The notes beneath the pieces were generated by a model. It had not been told where the DNA came from, ran no database searches, and saw nothing but the letters and a program-made list of their open reading frames with translations. Below are positions 1-8,947 of a DNA stretch of 64,000 nt, in pieces. The translations under genes and the position numbers were made by a program. Within the stretch, counting starts at the first letter, position 1; each line of letters begins with the position of its first letter. The DNA comes from Virgifigura sp964551315 (GTDB lineage Bacteria; Pseudomonadota; Alphaproteobacteria; Dongiales; Dongiaceae): contig CAZKCM010000012.1 of the NCBI GenBank assembly GCA_964551315.1, positions 17,626 to 81,625 of the forward strand, given 5' to 3'.

Positions 1-46
1 CGGCGACGGTGATGAAGTAGCGCAGATGCCGAAGCGATAGTGTCAT
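1..46 (-). CDS. LysR-family transcriptional regulator, N-terminus only (truncated by window edge)
   Basis: Reading leftward from the ATG at 46 gives MTLSLRHLRYFITVA, the characteristic first helix of a LysR-type DNA-binding domain. A strong ribosome binding site (GAGGAGG) lies just upstream of the start. The rest of the gene is outside the window. It is divergent from the importer operon starting at 264, the usual arrangement for a LysR regulator and its target. The effector is unknown and could be the compound imported and degraded by the 264-8947 genes. Confidence 0.75.
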   Translation of the reverse strand, partial: MTLSLRHLRYFITVA

Positions 47-135
47 GCATTCCTCCTCGGGTGCGGGCTCTGGCTTCCGATGCCGATGGACCGGACCCGG
101 TGTCGTCCCGGAACGGAAGCAAGGCCCACCCTTCA

Positions 136-187
136 GATATCAGATAAATTGATATCGGGCCGCATAATTTTCGATTTCACAATATCG
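136..187. promoter_or_regulatory. Candidate LysR operator in the divergent intergenic region
   Basis: A perfect 21-bp dyad, GATATCA-N7-TGATATC, lies at 136-156 and contains an ATC-N9-GAT core typical of LysR boxes. A second, imperfect dyad (CGAT...ATCG) follows at 172-187. Both lie in an AT-rich patch between the divergent LysR start (46) and the binding-protein gene (264). The dyads are seen directly; assigning them to the LysR protein is inference. Confidence 0.55.
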
Positions 188-263
188 TCTAGCTGCGCAA
201 ACAATAGCGTCGATCAGCGGGGCACGAAACGCCGCCGCTTCGGATCGAACAGGGAGGCATATA

Positions 264-1334
264 ATGAATCGGTTGCTAATGAGCGCCGCCGTGGTGGCGG
301 TGGTTACCGGAGCTGCCGGCGCGGCCGTAGCGAAGGAGTGGTTTCCCTATCCCGTCGAGGTTTGGGATCCGCCGTTCAATATGGATAGCCCTCGCTCGAA
401 GGTCGATTACGTGCCGCTCGAGAAGGCGTCGAAGCCCTGGGAGATCTGCGTCTCCTTCCCGCATATGAAGGATGCCTACTGGCTGGGTGTTGACTACGGC
501 GTTGCGGAGGAGGCCAAGCGTCTCGGCGTCAAGATGCAGCTTGTCGAGGCGGGCGGGTATACCGAACTGCAGAAGCAGATCTCGCAGATCGAGGACTGCG
601 TGGCGGCCGGCACCGATGCCGTAATCATCGGCGCCATCTCCTACGACGGCCTCAACAACCTGGTCGCCGAAATCCGCAAGAAAGGCATTCCGGTGATCGA
701 CGTGATCAATGGTGTCTCGTCGCCGGAGCTATCTGCCAAGTCGCTCGTGTCGTTCGGTGAGATGGGGGCCAAGGCCGGCGAGTTCCTGGCGAGCCTGCAT
801 CCGGCCGGTTCCGCGCCGGTGAAGGTCGGGTGGTTTCCCGGTCCGGCGGGTGCTGGTTGGGTGGAAGCCGGCAACAAGGGTTTTCTTGAGGCGATCAAGG
901 GCAGCGCCATCGAGGTCGTCGAGACCAAGTACGGCGATACCGGAAAGGAGGCCCAGTCGACGCTCATCGAGGATACCCTCGAGGCGTACCCGGACCTCGA
1001 CTACATCGTCGGAACGGCGGTGACCGCGGAGGCGGCCGTGCCGATCCTGCGCAATCGCGGCCTGCAGGACGAGATCAAGGTCGTGTCCTACTACTACACG
1101 CCCGGCGTCCATCAGGGGATCCGGCGTGGCCAGATCCTCGCCGCTCCGACCGACTCGACGGTCATTCAGGGCCGTATCGCCATGGATCAGGCGGTCCGCA
1201 TCCTCGAGGGCAAGGACTATCTGAAGCATGTGGGGCCCGCCCTCTACGTGGTGACCCAGGAGACGATCAAGGACTTCGATTCGAGCTCTACCTTGGCACC
1301 GGACGGCTTCAGGCCGGTCTTCCGAGTCGAGTAG
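264..1334 (+). CDS. TorT-like periplasmic substrate-binding protein of a sugar-type ABC importer
   Basis: This 356-residue secreted protein starts with a signal peptide (about residues 1-23, ending GAAVAK), followed by a type I periplasmic-binding fold of the sugar-binding/TorT class. Family-typical segments include MKDAYWLGVDYGVAEEAKRL near the N-terminus and a DAVIIGAISYDGL strand. A GGGAGG ribosome binding site precedes the ATG. It is followed directly by an RbsA-type ATPase and an RbsC-type permease, so it most likely delivers substrate to them rather than acting in TMAO signalling. The ligand is unknown; the downstream pxp and biotin genes suggest a cyclic amide or amide-bearing compound. 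Confidence 0.8.
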   Translation: MNRLLMSAAVVAVVTGAAGAAVAKEWFPYPVEVWDPPFNMDSPRSKVDYVPLEKASKPWEICVSFPHMKDAYWLGVDYGVAEEAKRLGVKMQLVEAGGYTELQKQISQIEDCVAAGTDAVIIGAISYDGLNNLVAEIRKKGIPVIDVINGVSSPELSAKSLVSFGEMGAKAGEFLASLHPAGSAPVKVGWFPGPAGAGWVEAGNKGFLEAIKGSAIEVVETKYGDTGKEAQSTLIEDTLEAYPDLDYIVGTAVTAEAAVPILRNRGLQDEIKVVSYYYTPGVHQGIRRGQILAAPTDSTVIQGRIAMDQAVRILEGKDYLKHVGPALYVVTQETIKDFDSSSTLAPDGFRPVFRVE

Positions 1335-1365
1335 CGAAGACAGGCGTCGCCGCCGAGACGCTGTC

Positions 1366-2910
1366 GTGACGAACGAACCTGCACTGGTGCGTGAGGGTCC
1401 CGCCCATGCCGGGACCCCCATTCTCCAGACCGTCGGGATACGGAAGCGGTATCCCGGCGTGCTGGCCCTCGACGCGGTCGATTTCGATCTGCGGCCCGGC
1501 GAGGTGCACATTCTCTTCGGCGAGAATGGAGCAGGGAAGTCGACCTTGATCTCGATTCTTGCCGGTGTTCAGCGCCCGACGGCGGGAGAGGTCCGCTATC
1601 GCGGCGAGCGCGTGGACCTGCAATCGGTCCACCATGCCCGCAGCCTCGGCATTTCCGCGGTGTTCCAGGAATTTTCGCTGGTCCCGCAGATGACCGTCGA
1701 GGAGAACCTGTTCCTCGGCGCCGAGATCACCCGTGGCGGCATTCTCGACAAGGGAAACCTGCATCGCCGTGCCCAGGACATCATCGCCCGGCTCGGTTTC
1801 CCGCTGCGACCGAATCAGCGGATCGAGCATCTCAGCCGGGCCGAGCAGCAGATGGTCGAGATCGCCAAGGCCTTCCGCTCGGATCTGTCGGTCCTCATCT
1901 TGGACGAACCGACGGCCTCGCTCACCGAGCGAGAGACCGAACGCCTGTTCGCGCTGATCGATCAGGTCAAGGCCCAGGGCGTCGGCGTGGTCTACATCAC
2001 GCACCGCATGCAGGAGATCCGGCGCATCGGCGACCGCATCACCGTGCTCCGCGACGGCCGCTATGTGGCGACGCTCGATGCCCGGTCGGCCACGGAAGAC
2101 GAGCTCGTGCGGCTGATGACCGGACGGGTCATCTCGGAGCTGTTCCCCAAGGTGAAGTTCGCCCCGGGCGAGGAGCGGTTGCGTATCGACCGGCTGACGA
2201 CCGGCAGGCGTACGGTGGTTGATGCCTCGCTCTCGGTGCGCGCAGGCGAGATCGTCGGATTGGCGGGGCTGGTCGGCTCCGGAAAATCCGAGGTCATGCG
2301 CGCGGTCTTTGGTCTCGAGGCCGTGGCCTCTGGCCGTGTCTATCTGAAAGGCGAGGACGTCACCGGCGCGACGACGCGCGCGCTGCTGCGTCGGGGGTTC
2401 TTCTATCTGCCGCCGGATCGTCGCGAAGAAGGGCTCGTCATGATGCGCAGCTGCCGCGAGAACATGTCGCTGCCGTCGCTGGACGTGCCGCCCTTTGGCC
2501 GCGGTCCGTTGCTCGACCGGGCCGGCGAGGCGCGTAAGGTCGCCGAACTCGGCGATCGGATGAACCTGCGACCGCGCCGCGTCGAGCGAGCGGTCGACCA
2601 CTTTTCCGGCGGCAATCAGCAGAAGGTACTGCTGGCGAAATGCCTGACCCGCTCGGTCGATGTTTACGTCTTCGACGAACCGACCGTCGGCGTGGACGTC
2701 GGCACCCGCGCCGCCATCTATGCGTTCATCCGCGATTTGTGCGAGGCCGGCGCCGCCGTCGTCCTCATCTCGTCCGACCTGCCGGAGATCATAAATCTCG
2801 CCTGCCGGGCCTACGTCTTCTACCGCGGCCGCGTTCAGGCCGAACTCGTGGGCCAGGAGATCACCGAGCAGAGCCTGCTGGCCCGTTTCTTCGAGAGGGA
2901 GGTGGCCTGA
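1366..2910 (+). CDS. Sugar-type ABC transporter ATP-binding protein (RbsA/MglA-like, two ATPase domains)
   Basis: This 514-residue cytoplasmic ATPase has two fused nucleotide-binding domains, as in RbsA and MglA. The first has a Walker A (GENGAGKST) and a Walker B with LDEPTASLT; its signature region is LSRAEQQMVEIAKA. The second has a degenerate P-loop (GLVGSGKSE), the signature FSGGNQQKVLLAK and DEPTVGVDVG. Length matches the family. The start is GTG at 1366, 31 bases after the binding-protein gene. Its stop overlaps the next gene's start by one base (TGATG at 2908-2912), indicating translational coupling. Confidence 0.9.
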   Translation: MTNEPALVREGPAHAGTPILQTVGIRKRYPGVLALDAVDFDLRPGEVHILFGENGAGKSTLISILAGVQRPTAGEVRYRGERVDLQSVHHARSLGISAVFQEFSLVPQMTVEENLFLGAEITRGGILDKGNLHRRAQDIIARLGFPLRPNQRIEHLSRAEQQMVEIAKAFRSDLSVLILDEPTASLTERETERLFALIDQVKAQGVGVVYITHRMQEIRRIGDRITVLRDGRYVATLDARSATEDELVRLMTGRVISELFPKVKFAPGEERLRIDRLTTGRRTVVDASLSVRAGEIVGLAGLVGSGKSEVMRAVFGLEAVASGRVYLKGEDVTGATTRALLRRGFFYLPPDRREEGLVMMRSCRENMSLPSLDVPPFGRGPLLDRAGEARKVAELGDRMNLRPRRVERAVDHFSGGNQQKVLLAKCLTRSVDVYVFDEPTVGVDVGTRAAIYAFIRDLCEAGAAVVLISSDLPEIINLACRAYVFYRGRVQAELVGQEITEQSLLARFFEREVA

Positions 2911-3938
2911 TGGTCAGTCGAGACAGCGATATCGCCGCGCCGAAGCGCGACCTCGGCTATTGGATCAGGTTCTCCTTTGTCCGTCTCGGCATCCTCCCGA
3001 TTCTTCTGATTGCCGCCGTCGTTATCTTCGCGCTGATGTCGGACAATTTTCTGACGGTGCGGAACCTGACGAACGTGGTTCGGCAATCGGTGTATTTGAT
3101 GATCGTCTCGCTGGGCCAGATGTTCGCGCTTCTGACCGGCGGATTCGACCTGTCCGTCGGTACGATCCTGGCCATCACCTCCGTCGTCGGCGCGTCCGCG
3201 ATGGCGTCTGCCTACGCGATGATGCCGGATGCGGTGGGGCTTGCCATTCTGATCGGCGTCCTCGCCGGCATCGCCGCCGGCGTGGCGGTCGGCCTGTGCA
3301 ACGGCATCGGGGTTGCCCTTCTCGGCGTCTCGCCTTTCATCATGACTCTTGGCATGTCCTCGGTCGGATTCGGCATCGCGCTGTACCTGACCGGCGGCGT
3401 GCCGGTCTACGGCATGCCCGTCGAATTCGGAGAGATCTTCGGATTTGGAGAGCTGTTCGGCATTCCTGTGCCGGTCTATATCGCCGCGCTACTCGCGATC
3501 CTGACCTATCTCTTCGTCAATTGGACCCGGCAGGGGCGCTACTTCTACGCGGTCGGCGGCAACATAAAGGCAGCGCGCCTGTCGGGCATCAACACCCGGG
3601 TGACGCTTTTCGTCACCTACGTGCTCTGTGCCCTGCTCACCAGCATCGCCGGCATGCTGCTGACCGCCCGGCTCGACACGGGCGAGGCGAACATCGGGGC
3701 CTCGATGCCGCTTGAATCCATCGCCGCCTGCGTGATCGCCGGCGTATCGCTGCGCGGCGGTGTCGGGCGTGTCGAGAACGTGGTGCTCGGCGCGCTGTTC
3801 ATCGTGCTCGTTCAGAACGGGATGAATCTGGCGCGGATCGAATCCTATCTGCAGATCGTGGTGCTTGGCGGGCTCCTGATTCTGGCGGTGATCGCCGATC
3901 AGATCCGGCTTCGCTACATCGCCAGCGCGCGGGACTGA
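2910..3938 (+). CDS. Sugar-type ABC transporter permease (RbsC-like)
   Basis: This protein of about 342 residues is strongly hydrophobic, with 8-10 predicted membrane segments and the RbsC-family segment LTGGFDLSVGTILAITS near residue 75. I place the start at the ATG at 2910, which overlaps the ATPase stop, although the open frame extends further upstream. It should form the membrane channel with the ATPase encoded just before it. The order binding protein, ATPase, permease is the standard ribose-type arrangement. Confidence 0.88.
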   Translation: MVSRDSDIAAPKRDLGYWIRFSFVRLGILPILLIAAVVIFALMSDNFLTVRNLTNVVRQSVYLMIVSLGQMFALLTGGFDLSVGTILAITSVVGASAMASAYAMMPDAVGLAILIGVLAGIAAGVAVGLCNGIGVALLGVSPFIMTLGMSSVGFGIALYLTGGVPVYGMPVEFGEIFGFGELFGIPVPVYIAALLAILTYLFVNWTRQGRYFYAVGGNIKAARLSGINTRVTLFVTYVLCALLTSIAGMLLTARLDTGEANIGASMPLESIAACVIAGVSLRGGVGRVENVVLGALFIVLVQNGMNLARIESYLQIVVLGGLLILAVIADQIRLRYIASARD

Positions 3939-4006
3939 GGCGAGAGCATGGCACCGGTATGAAGGCCGTTGAACGCGCGGCGCGGCAAGAACGGAGTCGT
4001 TGAACC

Positions 4007-4732
4007 ATGACATTCATCAACTGCGACATGGGGGAAGGCTTCTCGCTCTATCGGATGGGCGACGACGCGGCGCTCATGCCGCTCATATCGGTGGCGAACG
4101 TCGCCTGCGGCTTTCATGCCTCGGACTTCAACCATATGCGGGCGACGGTTCGCTTGGCCAAGAAGCACGGCGTCAAAGTCGGCGCGCATCCCTCGCTGCC
4201 GGATCTGCAGGGCTTCGGCCGACGGGAGATGCGGATACCGCGCGAGGAGCTCGCCAACTGCCTGATCTACCAGATCGGCGCATTGTGCGGATTCCTCAAG
4301 GCCGAGCAGATGGAGCTGAACCACATCAAGCCGCATGGTGCACTTTACGGCATGGCCGCACGGATGGAGGAGGTGGCGCATGCGGTGTGCGATGCCGCCG
4401 ACGTCTTTCAGGTGCCGCTTATGGGCATGCCCGGCACATGCCACGAGACCGTCTACACGGCGCGCGGCCATCGCTTCATCGCCGAGTTCTACGCCGATCT
4501 GTCCTACGCCGGCGACGGAAGCCTGATCATCACCCGCGAGCACGATCCGGTAGACCCGCAGGAGGCTGCCGAACGGTCGCTGCGCGCGATCCGCGAGGGG
4601 AAGACAAGGGCCGTCGATGGGACCGATCTGCGCGTTCGAGCCGACGCGATCTGCGTGCATTCCGATACGCCGAACGCCGTGGCGGTCGCTCGCGCGGTGC
4701 ACGACGCCGTGAAGCCATATCTGAACGCTTGA
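4007..4732 (+). CDS. pxpA: 5-oxoprolinase subunit A (LamB/YcsF family)
   Basis: This 241-residue protein has the LamB/YcsF signature: INCDMGEGF at the N-terminus, NVACGFHASD near residue 32 and KPHGALYG near residue 109. In E. coli PxpA acts with PxpB and PxpC in ATP-dependent opening of 5-oxoproline to glutamate. Here it is separated from pxpBC by a biotin carrier and a biotin carboxylase. This arrangement suggests that a biotin-dependent carboxylation activates the substrate before PxpA-type hydrolysis. The true substrate may therefore be another lactam or amide, presumably the one imported by the preceding ABC system. Confidence 0.85.
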   Translation: MTFINCDMGEGFSLYRMGDDAALMPLISVANVACGFHASDFNHMRATVRLAKKHGVKVGAHPSLPDLQGFGRREMRIPREELANCLIYQIGALCGFLKAEQMELNHIKPHGALYGMAARMEEVAHAVCDAADVFQVPLMGMPGTCHETVYTARGHRFIAEFYADLSYAGDGSLIITREHDPVDPQEAAERSLRAIREGKTRAVDGTDLRVRADAICVHSDTPNAVAVARAVHDAVKPYLNA

Positions 4733-4792
4733 GTATCCGACAGGCCTTCGGGCCGTCTACGACGCAGGGGAACGATCAGGAGACGACGACGC

Positions 4793-5035
4793 ATGGCCAA
4801 CAAGCAGATTCTCTCGCCGCTTCCGGGAACCTTCTATCGCCGGCCGGCGCCGGACAAGCCGCCCTATAAGGAGCCCGGCGATCCGGTCGCCAAGGGCGAG
4901 GTCCTCGGTCTGGTCGAGGTCATGAAGAGCTTCTACGAGGTGAAATCCGACGTCGACGGCACGGTCGCACAGTTCCTGATCGAGAACGAGGCCGCCGTTC
5001 AGGCAGGCCAGCCGCTTGTCGAGATCGAGTCCTGA
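4793..5035 (+). CDS. Biotin carboxyl carrier protein (stand-alone biotinyl domain)
   Basis: This 80-residue protein consists of a single biotinyl/lipoyl domain. The attachment motif reads VEVMKSF, with Lys45 as the predicted biotinylated residue; most carriers have (A/V)MKM at this point. It lacks the Ala/Pro-rich N-terminal extension of AccB, so it is a dedicated carrier rather than the fatty-acid one. It lies immediately before a biotin carboxylase gene and between pxpA and pxpB. The carried carboxybiotin would shuttle between that carboxylase and a PxpB/PxpC-type transferase module. An alternative reading, lipoylation, is unlikely given the neighbours. Confidence 0.88.
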   Translation: MANKQILSPLPGTFYRRPAPDKPPYKEPGDPVAKGEVLGLVEVMKSFYEVKSDVDGTVAQFLIENEAAVQAGQPLVEIES

Positions 5036-5049
5036 CGCCGCGCGGAGCC

Positions 5050-6414
5050 ATGGACATCCGGACCCTGTTTGTGGCCAACCGCGGCGAGATCGCGGTGCGC
5101 ATCATTCGCGCGGCCCGTGAGCTCGGCATCGAGACCGTCCAGGCCTACAGCGCGGCTGACTCCGACTCGCTTGCCGTCAGCCTGGCGGACCGGGCGGTCG
5201 AAATCGGGCCGCCGCAGGCGGCCCGGTCCTACCTCAACATCGAGACCCTGGTAACGGCCGCGCGCGAGTCCGGGGCCGATGCCGTCCATCCGGGTTACGG
5301 TTTTCTCGCCGAGAACGCACGGTTCGCCGAGGCGGTTGAGGCGGCCGGTCTCGTCTTTGTCGGTCCGCGTGCCGACACCATTCGGATCATGGGCGACAAG
5401 GTCGCGGCCCGGGCGGCCGCCGCCAAGGCGGGCGTGCCGACCGTGCCGGGCAGCGATGGGCGCGTCGAGGACCTGGATAGGGGGCGCACGATCGCGGCCG
5501 AGATCGGCTTCCCGGTCATGATCAAGGCCGCCGCCGGAGGCGGCGGGCGCGGCATCCGGATCGCCCATGATCCGCAGGAGTTCGATCACTTCTTTGCGCT
5601 GGCCCAGACGGAGGCGGAGTCGGCCTTCGGCGACGGCGGTCTGTATATCGAGAAGGTCATCGAGCGGGCCCGGCATATCGAGGTTCAGGTTCTCGGTGAC
5701 GGCACCGATGTGGTGCACTGCTTCGAGCGCGAATGCTCGCTTCAGCGCCGGAGGCAGAAGCTCTGGGAAGAGGCTCCGTCGGCGGCGCTCGACGCAGATA
5801 CCCGGGCCCGGCTCTGCGACTCGGCGGTGGCGCTGGCGCGATCCGTGAACTATCGCGGCGCCGGTACGCTCGAGTATCTCTACGACGATGCCAGCGGCGA
5901 TTTCTTCTTCATCGAGATGAACACCCGCATCCAGGTCGAGCATCCGGTCACCGAATGGGTGACCGGCATCGATCTGGTGCGCGAGATGATCCGCGTTGCC
6001 GGCGGTGAGAAGCTGCGGCTGCGGCAGGAAGAGATCGGGATGCGCGGCCACGCAATCGAGGTGCGGATCAACGCGGAGGATCCGGCAAACGGCTTCTTTC
6101 CATGCCCCGGCCGGATCGAAGAGGTGCGCGTTCCCGGCGGGCCGGGCGTGCGTTTCGACACGCTCCTCTATCCCGGCTATGCGATCCCGCCGTTCTATGA
6201 CTCGCTGCTGGGGAAGCTGATCGTCTGGGGCGAGGACCGCGGCCACGCCATCGACCGGCTCAGGCGCGCCCTGCGCGAACTCGAAATCTCCGGTGTGAAG
6301 ACCACTGCGCCGCTCTATGCCGAACTTGCCGACGACAGCGATGTTCGCGTGGGCGCCGTTCACACCCGCTGGCTCGAGCGCTGGCTCGAACTGAATGGAT
6401 CCCGACTGGCCTGA
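5050..6414 (+). CDS. Biotin carboxylase (AccC-like)
   Basis: This 454-residue ATP-grasp enzyme has the AccC layout: an N-terminal domain starting FVANRGEIAVRI, the glycine-rich ATP loop KAAAGGGGRGIRI near residue 160, and the catalytic stretch EMNTRIQVEHPVTE near residue 294. It carboxylates carrier-bound biotin using ATP and bicarbonate. Its length equals that of AccC, but its position between a mini biotin carrier and pxpB indicates a dedicated role outside fatty acid synthesis. The parallel is urea amidolyase, in which biotin carboxylase, PxpB/C-like and biotin domains are fused in one chain. Confidence 0.88.
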   Translation: MDIRTLFVANRGEIAVRIIRAARELGIETVQAYSAADSDSLAVSLADRAVEIGPPQAARSYLNIETLVTAARESGADAVHPGYGFLAENARFAEAVEAAGLVFVGPRADTIRIMGDKVAARAAAAKAGVPTVPGSDGRVEDLDRGRTIAAEIGFPVMIKAAAGGGGRGIRIAHDPQEFDHFFALAQTEAESAFGDGGLYIEKVIERARHIEVQVLGDGTDVVHCFERECSLQRRRQKLWEEAPSAALDADTRARLCDSAVALARSVNYRGAGTLEYLYDDASGDFFFIEMNTRIQVEHPVTEWVTGIDLVREMIRVAGGEKLRLRQEEIGMRGHAIEVRINAEDPANGFFPCPGRIEEVRVPGGPGVRFDTLLYPGYAIPPFYDSLLGKLIVWGEDRGHAIDRLRRALRELEISGVKTTAPLYAELADDSDVRVGAVHTRWLERWLELNGSRLA

Positions 6415-6431
6415 AGGGGGGCACGCGACCA

Positions 6432-7307
6432 ATGAAGACCAGATATTCCTTCGGCGGCGATGAGCATATCTTCGTCGAGGTGGACGAGGAGATGTCGCTC
6501 GAGGCGTTCTTCAAGAGCCTGTCGCTGACCAACGCGGTTCGCGACGCCGGCATCAAGGGGGTGACCGAGATCTGCCCGGCCAATGCGTCGCTCCAGGTCA
6601 AGTTCGACCCGGACGTCATCAGCCCCGACGACATGCTCGCCGAGCTCAAGCGGCTCGAAACTGCCGCCGACAAGGCCGAATCGCGGATCAGGACACGGAT
6701 CATCGAGGTCCCGGTCTTCTACCGCGATCCGTGGACGACCGAGACGCTGATGCGGTTCCGCGAGCGCCATCAGGACCCGAACTCGACCGATATCGAGTAT
6801 GCGGCACGGATCAACGGCTACGCGTCGGTCGAGGATTTCATCGCGGCGCATTCCGGTTCGCCCTGGTTCGTCTCCATGGTCGGGTTCGTCGCCGGCCTGC
6901 CGTTCCTCTATCAGATGGTCGACCGCAGCCGGCAGATCGAGGTGCCGAAATATCTCAGGCCGCGCACGGATACGCCGAAGCTGACCGTCGGAATCGGCGG
7001 CTGCTTCGGCTGCATCTATTCGGTGCGCGGGGCCGGCGGGTACCAGATGTTCGGCATCACGCCCATGCCGATCTACGACCCGAAGCAGGAGATCAGCTAT
7101 CTCAGGGATTTCATGGTCTTCTTCAGGCCGGGCGACATCGTGAAATGGAAACCGATCGACCGGGATGCCTACGACGCGGCGGTTGCGGAGGTCGAGGCCA
7201 ACCGTTTCATGCCGCGCGTCCGCGAGGTGACCTTCGATCTCGACGAATTCAACAAGGACATAGACGGCTACAACCGCAAGCTTGAGGAGGCCCTCTATGG
7301 GAATTAA
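6432..7307 (+). CDS. pxpB: 5-oxoprolinase subunit B-like protein (KipI/AHS1 domain)
   Basis: This 291-residue protein contains the AHS1/KipI domain; recognisable parts are GFVAGLPFLYQM near residue 155 and a VGIGGCFGCIYSVRGAGGYQ segment near 190. It is longer than E. coli PxpB (about 218 residues), with an N-terminal extension of roughly 80 residues. The domain is also found in the carboxyltransferase part of urea carboxylase. Its 3' end overlaps the pxpC start, so the two subunits are translationally coupled. Confidence 0.82.
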   Translation: MKTRYSFGGDEHIFVEVDEEMSLEAFFKSLSLTNAVRDAGIKGVTEICPANASLQVKFDPDVISPDDMLAELKRLETAADKAESRIRTRIIEVPVFYRDPWTTETLMRFRERHQDPNSTDIEYAARINGYASVEDFIAAHSGSPWFVSMVGFVAGLPFLYQMVDRSRQIEVPKYLRPRTDTPKLTVGIGGCFGCIYSVRGAGGYQMFGITPMPIYDPKQEISYLRDFMVFFRPGDIVKWKPIDRDAYDAAVAEVEANRFMPRVREVTFDLDEFNKDIDGYNRKLEEALYGN

Positions 7308-8268
7308 GGTGATCGCCCCGGGGCTCGCCACCACGGTCCAGGATCTCGGCCGACCGGGCTACTATCATCTCGGCATTCCGCTGTCCGGCGCCATGGACCG
7401 CTTCGCCTTGCGCGTCGCCAACATGCTGGTCGGCAACGACGAGGGCGCGGCGTGCCTGGAATGCGTCTTCATGGGGCCGGAACTCGAGTTTGCGCGCGAC
7501 GCGACGGTCGCCGTGACGGGGGCCGAGATGACGCCCAAAGTCGATGGCGAACCGCGCGAGACCTGGACGTCCTTCACGATCAAGGCCGGCCAAACGCTGT
7601 CCTTCGATTTCCTGAAGGCGGGTGCGCGTGCCTATCTCGCGGTCTCCGGCGGCATCGATGTGCCGGTTGTTCTTGGCAGCCGGTCCACCTACGCGCTGGG
7701 CGGGCTCGGGGGCCATGAGGGCCGGCCCTTGCAGGCCGGCGATGTGCTGCCGGTCGGGCGGGGGGGCGGCAGCAAAGAAGGCCGCACCGTGCCGTTGGCG
7801 TTACGGCGGATGCCCGGCAGCCCGGCGGAGTTGCGGGTGATCCCGGGCCTGTACTGGCACCGGATCACCGAGGCGTCGGGCCGCAACTTCTTCGCCGACA
7901 GCTGGAAGGTGGCGCCCGAGGCCGATCGCATCGGTTATCGGTTCCGCAGCGGACGGCCACTGGAGTTCGTGCCGCGTAAGCAGCCCTTCGGCGCCGGCTC
8001 CGATCCTTCCAACATCGTCGATGCGTGCTATCCCTACGGGTCCATCCAGGTGCCGGGGGGCACCGAGCCGATCGTGCTCCATCGGGACGCGGTGTCCGGT
8101 GGCGGCTACTTCATGCTTGGGACGGTGATCTCTGCGGATATGGATCTGATCGGCCAGATGCAGCCGCACACCGAGACGCGGTTCGTCGAGGTCGATATGG
8201 CGGCGGCGCTGAAGGCCCGGAAGGAACGCAGAGCACTGCTCGACAAGGTTCGGGCGGCACTCGACTGA
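7297..8268 (+). CDS. pxpC: 5-oxoprolinase subunit C-like / biotin-dependent carboxyltransferase (AHS2 domain)
   Basis: I chose the ATG at 7297 because GAGGAGG lies 7-13 bases upstream and the protein then begins MGIKVIAPGLATTVQDLGRPG, the typical AHS2 start. Its roughly 323 residues match the PxpC/KipA family. The domain pairs with PxpB to form a carboxyltransferase-like heteromer. It overlaps the pxpB gene by 11 bases. With the upstream carboxylase and biotin carrier, a complete biotin-dependent multi-subunit enzyme is encoded; the substrate is unproven. Confidence 0.85.
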   Translation: MGIKVIAPGLATTVQDLGRPGYYHLGIPLSGAMDRFALRVANMLVGNDEGAACLECVFMGPELEFARDATVAVTGAEMTPKVDGEPRETWTSFTIKAGQTLSFDFLKAGARAYLAVSGGIDVPVVLGSRSTYALGGLGGHEGRPLQAGDVLPVGRGGGSKEGRTVPLALRRMPGSPAELRVIPGLYWHRITEASGRNFFADSWKVAPEADRIGYRFRSGRPLEFVPRKQPFGAGSDPSNIVDACYPYGSIQVPGGTEPIVLHRDAVSGGGYFMLGTVISADMDLIGQMQPHTETRFVEVDMAAALKARKERRALLDKVRAALD

Positions 8269-8362
8269 AACGCCAACGCCAAGAGGGCTTTGATCCGGCG
8301 GCACAGCCGGCGGATGCGCGCGCCGCGAGATGCTTGGACAATGGGAAGGGGAGATCCGTGAT

Positions 8363-8947
8363 ATGAGCGTTGTGGAGTCACGAATGCCGACACTGGCGGG
8401 AGCCTTGTGGCCGGCGGAAGGGGGCGCTGGCCTGATGCGCGGCATCGTGCTGGCGGCGATCGGCACGGCGCTGCTGACGTTGTCGGCCAAGGTGCAGGTG
8501 CCGTTCTGGCCGGTGCCGATGACCATGCAGACCTTCGTGGTCCTGGTGCTCGGCGCGGCCTATGGCCCGCGCTTGGCCGGGGCGACCGTCGGATTCTATC
8601 TGGCCCAGGGCGCCATCGGTCTGCCGGTCTTTGCCACGGGCGGTGGTCTTGCCTACATGGCCGGCCCGACCGGCGGCTATCTTGCTGGCTTTCTCGTGGC
8701 CGCGGTTGTGGCCGGCCTCCTCGCGGAGCGCGGCTTCGATCGGCGCTGGTCCACGGCACTCCTGACGTTCCTCATCGCCGATGCGCTGCTGTTCACCCTT
8801 GGCGTCGGCTGGCTCGCCGGTCTGATCGGGGCCGCCGAGGCGGTTTCGGTCGGCCTGCTGCCGTTCCTCCCGGCCGAGGCCCTTAAGATCGCGCTGGCCA
8901 TGGCCATCCTGCCGCTCACCTGGAAAGCGGTCGGTCGCGGTGCCTAG
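8363..8947 (+). CDS. bioY: Biotin transporter, BioY family
   Basis: This membrane protein of about 194 residues has the BioY features: VPFWPVPMTMQTFVVLVLG near residue 45, and GPTGGYLAGF near residue 100, followed by several hydrophobic segments. The start at 8363 is preceded by GGGGAGAT. BioY is the substrate-binding S component for biotin, working alone or with an ECF energising module; no ECF ATPase is seen here. It is the last gene of the run and supplies the cofactor needed by the carrier and carboxylase encoded upstream, supporting a biotin-dependent role for the pxp cluster. Confidence 0.9.
   Translation: MSVVESRMPTLAGALWPAEGGAGLMRGIVLAAIGTALLTLSAKVQVPFWPVPMTMQTFVVLVLGAAYGPRLAGATVGFYLAQGAIGLPVFATGGGLAYMAGPTGGYLAGFLVAAVVAGLLAERGFDRRWSTALLTFLIADALLFTLGVGWLAGLIGAAEAVSVGLLPFLPAEALKIALAMAILPLTWKAVGRGA

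Noticed and set aside
264..1334. TorT role in TMAO sensing
   Set aside because: No TorS/TorR or TMAO reductase genes are near; the ATPase and permease directly downstream indicate an importer receptor.
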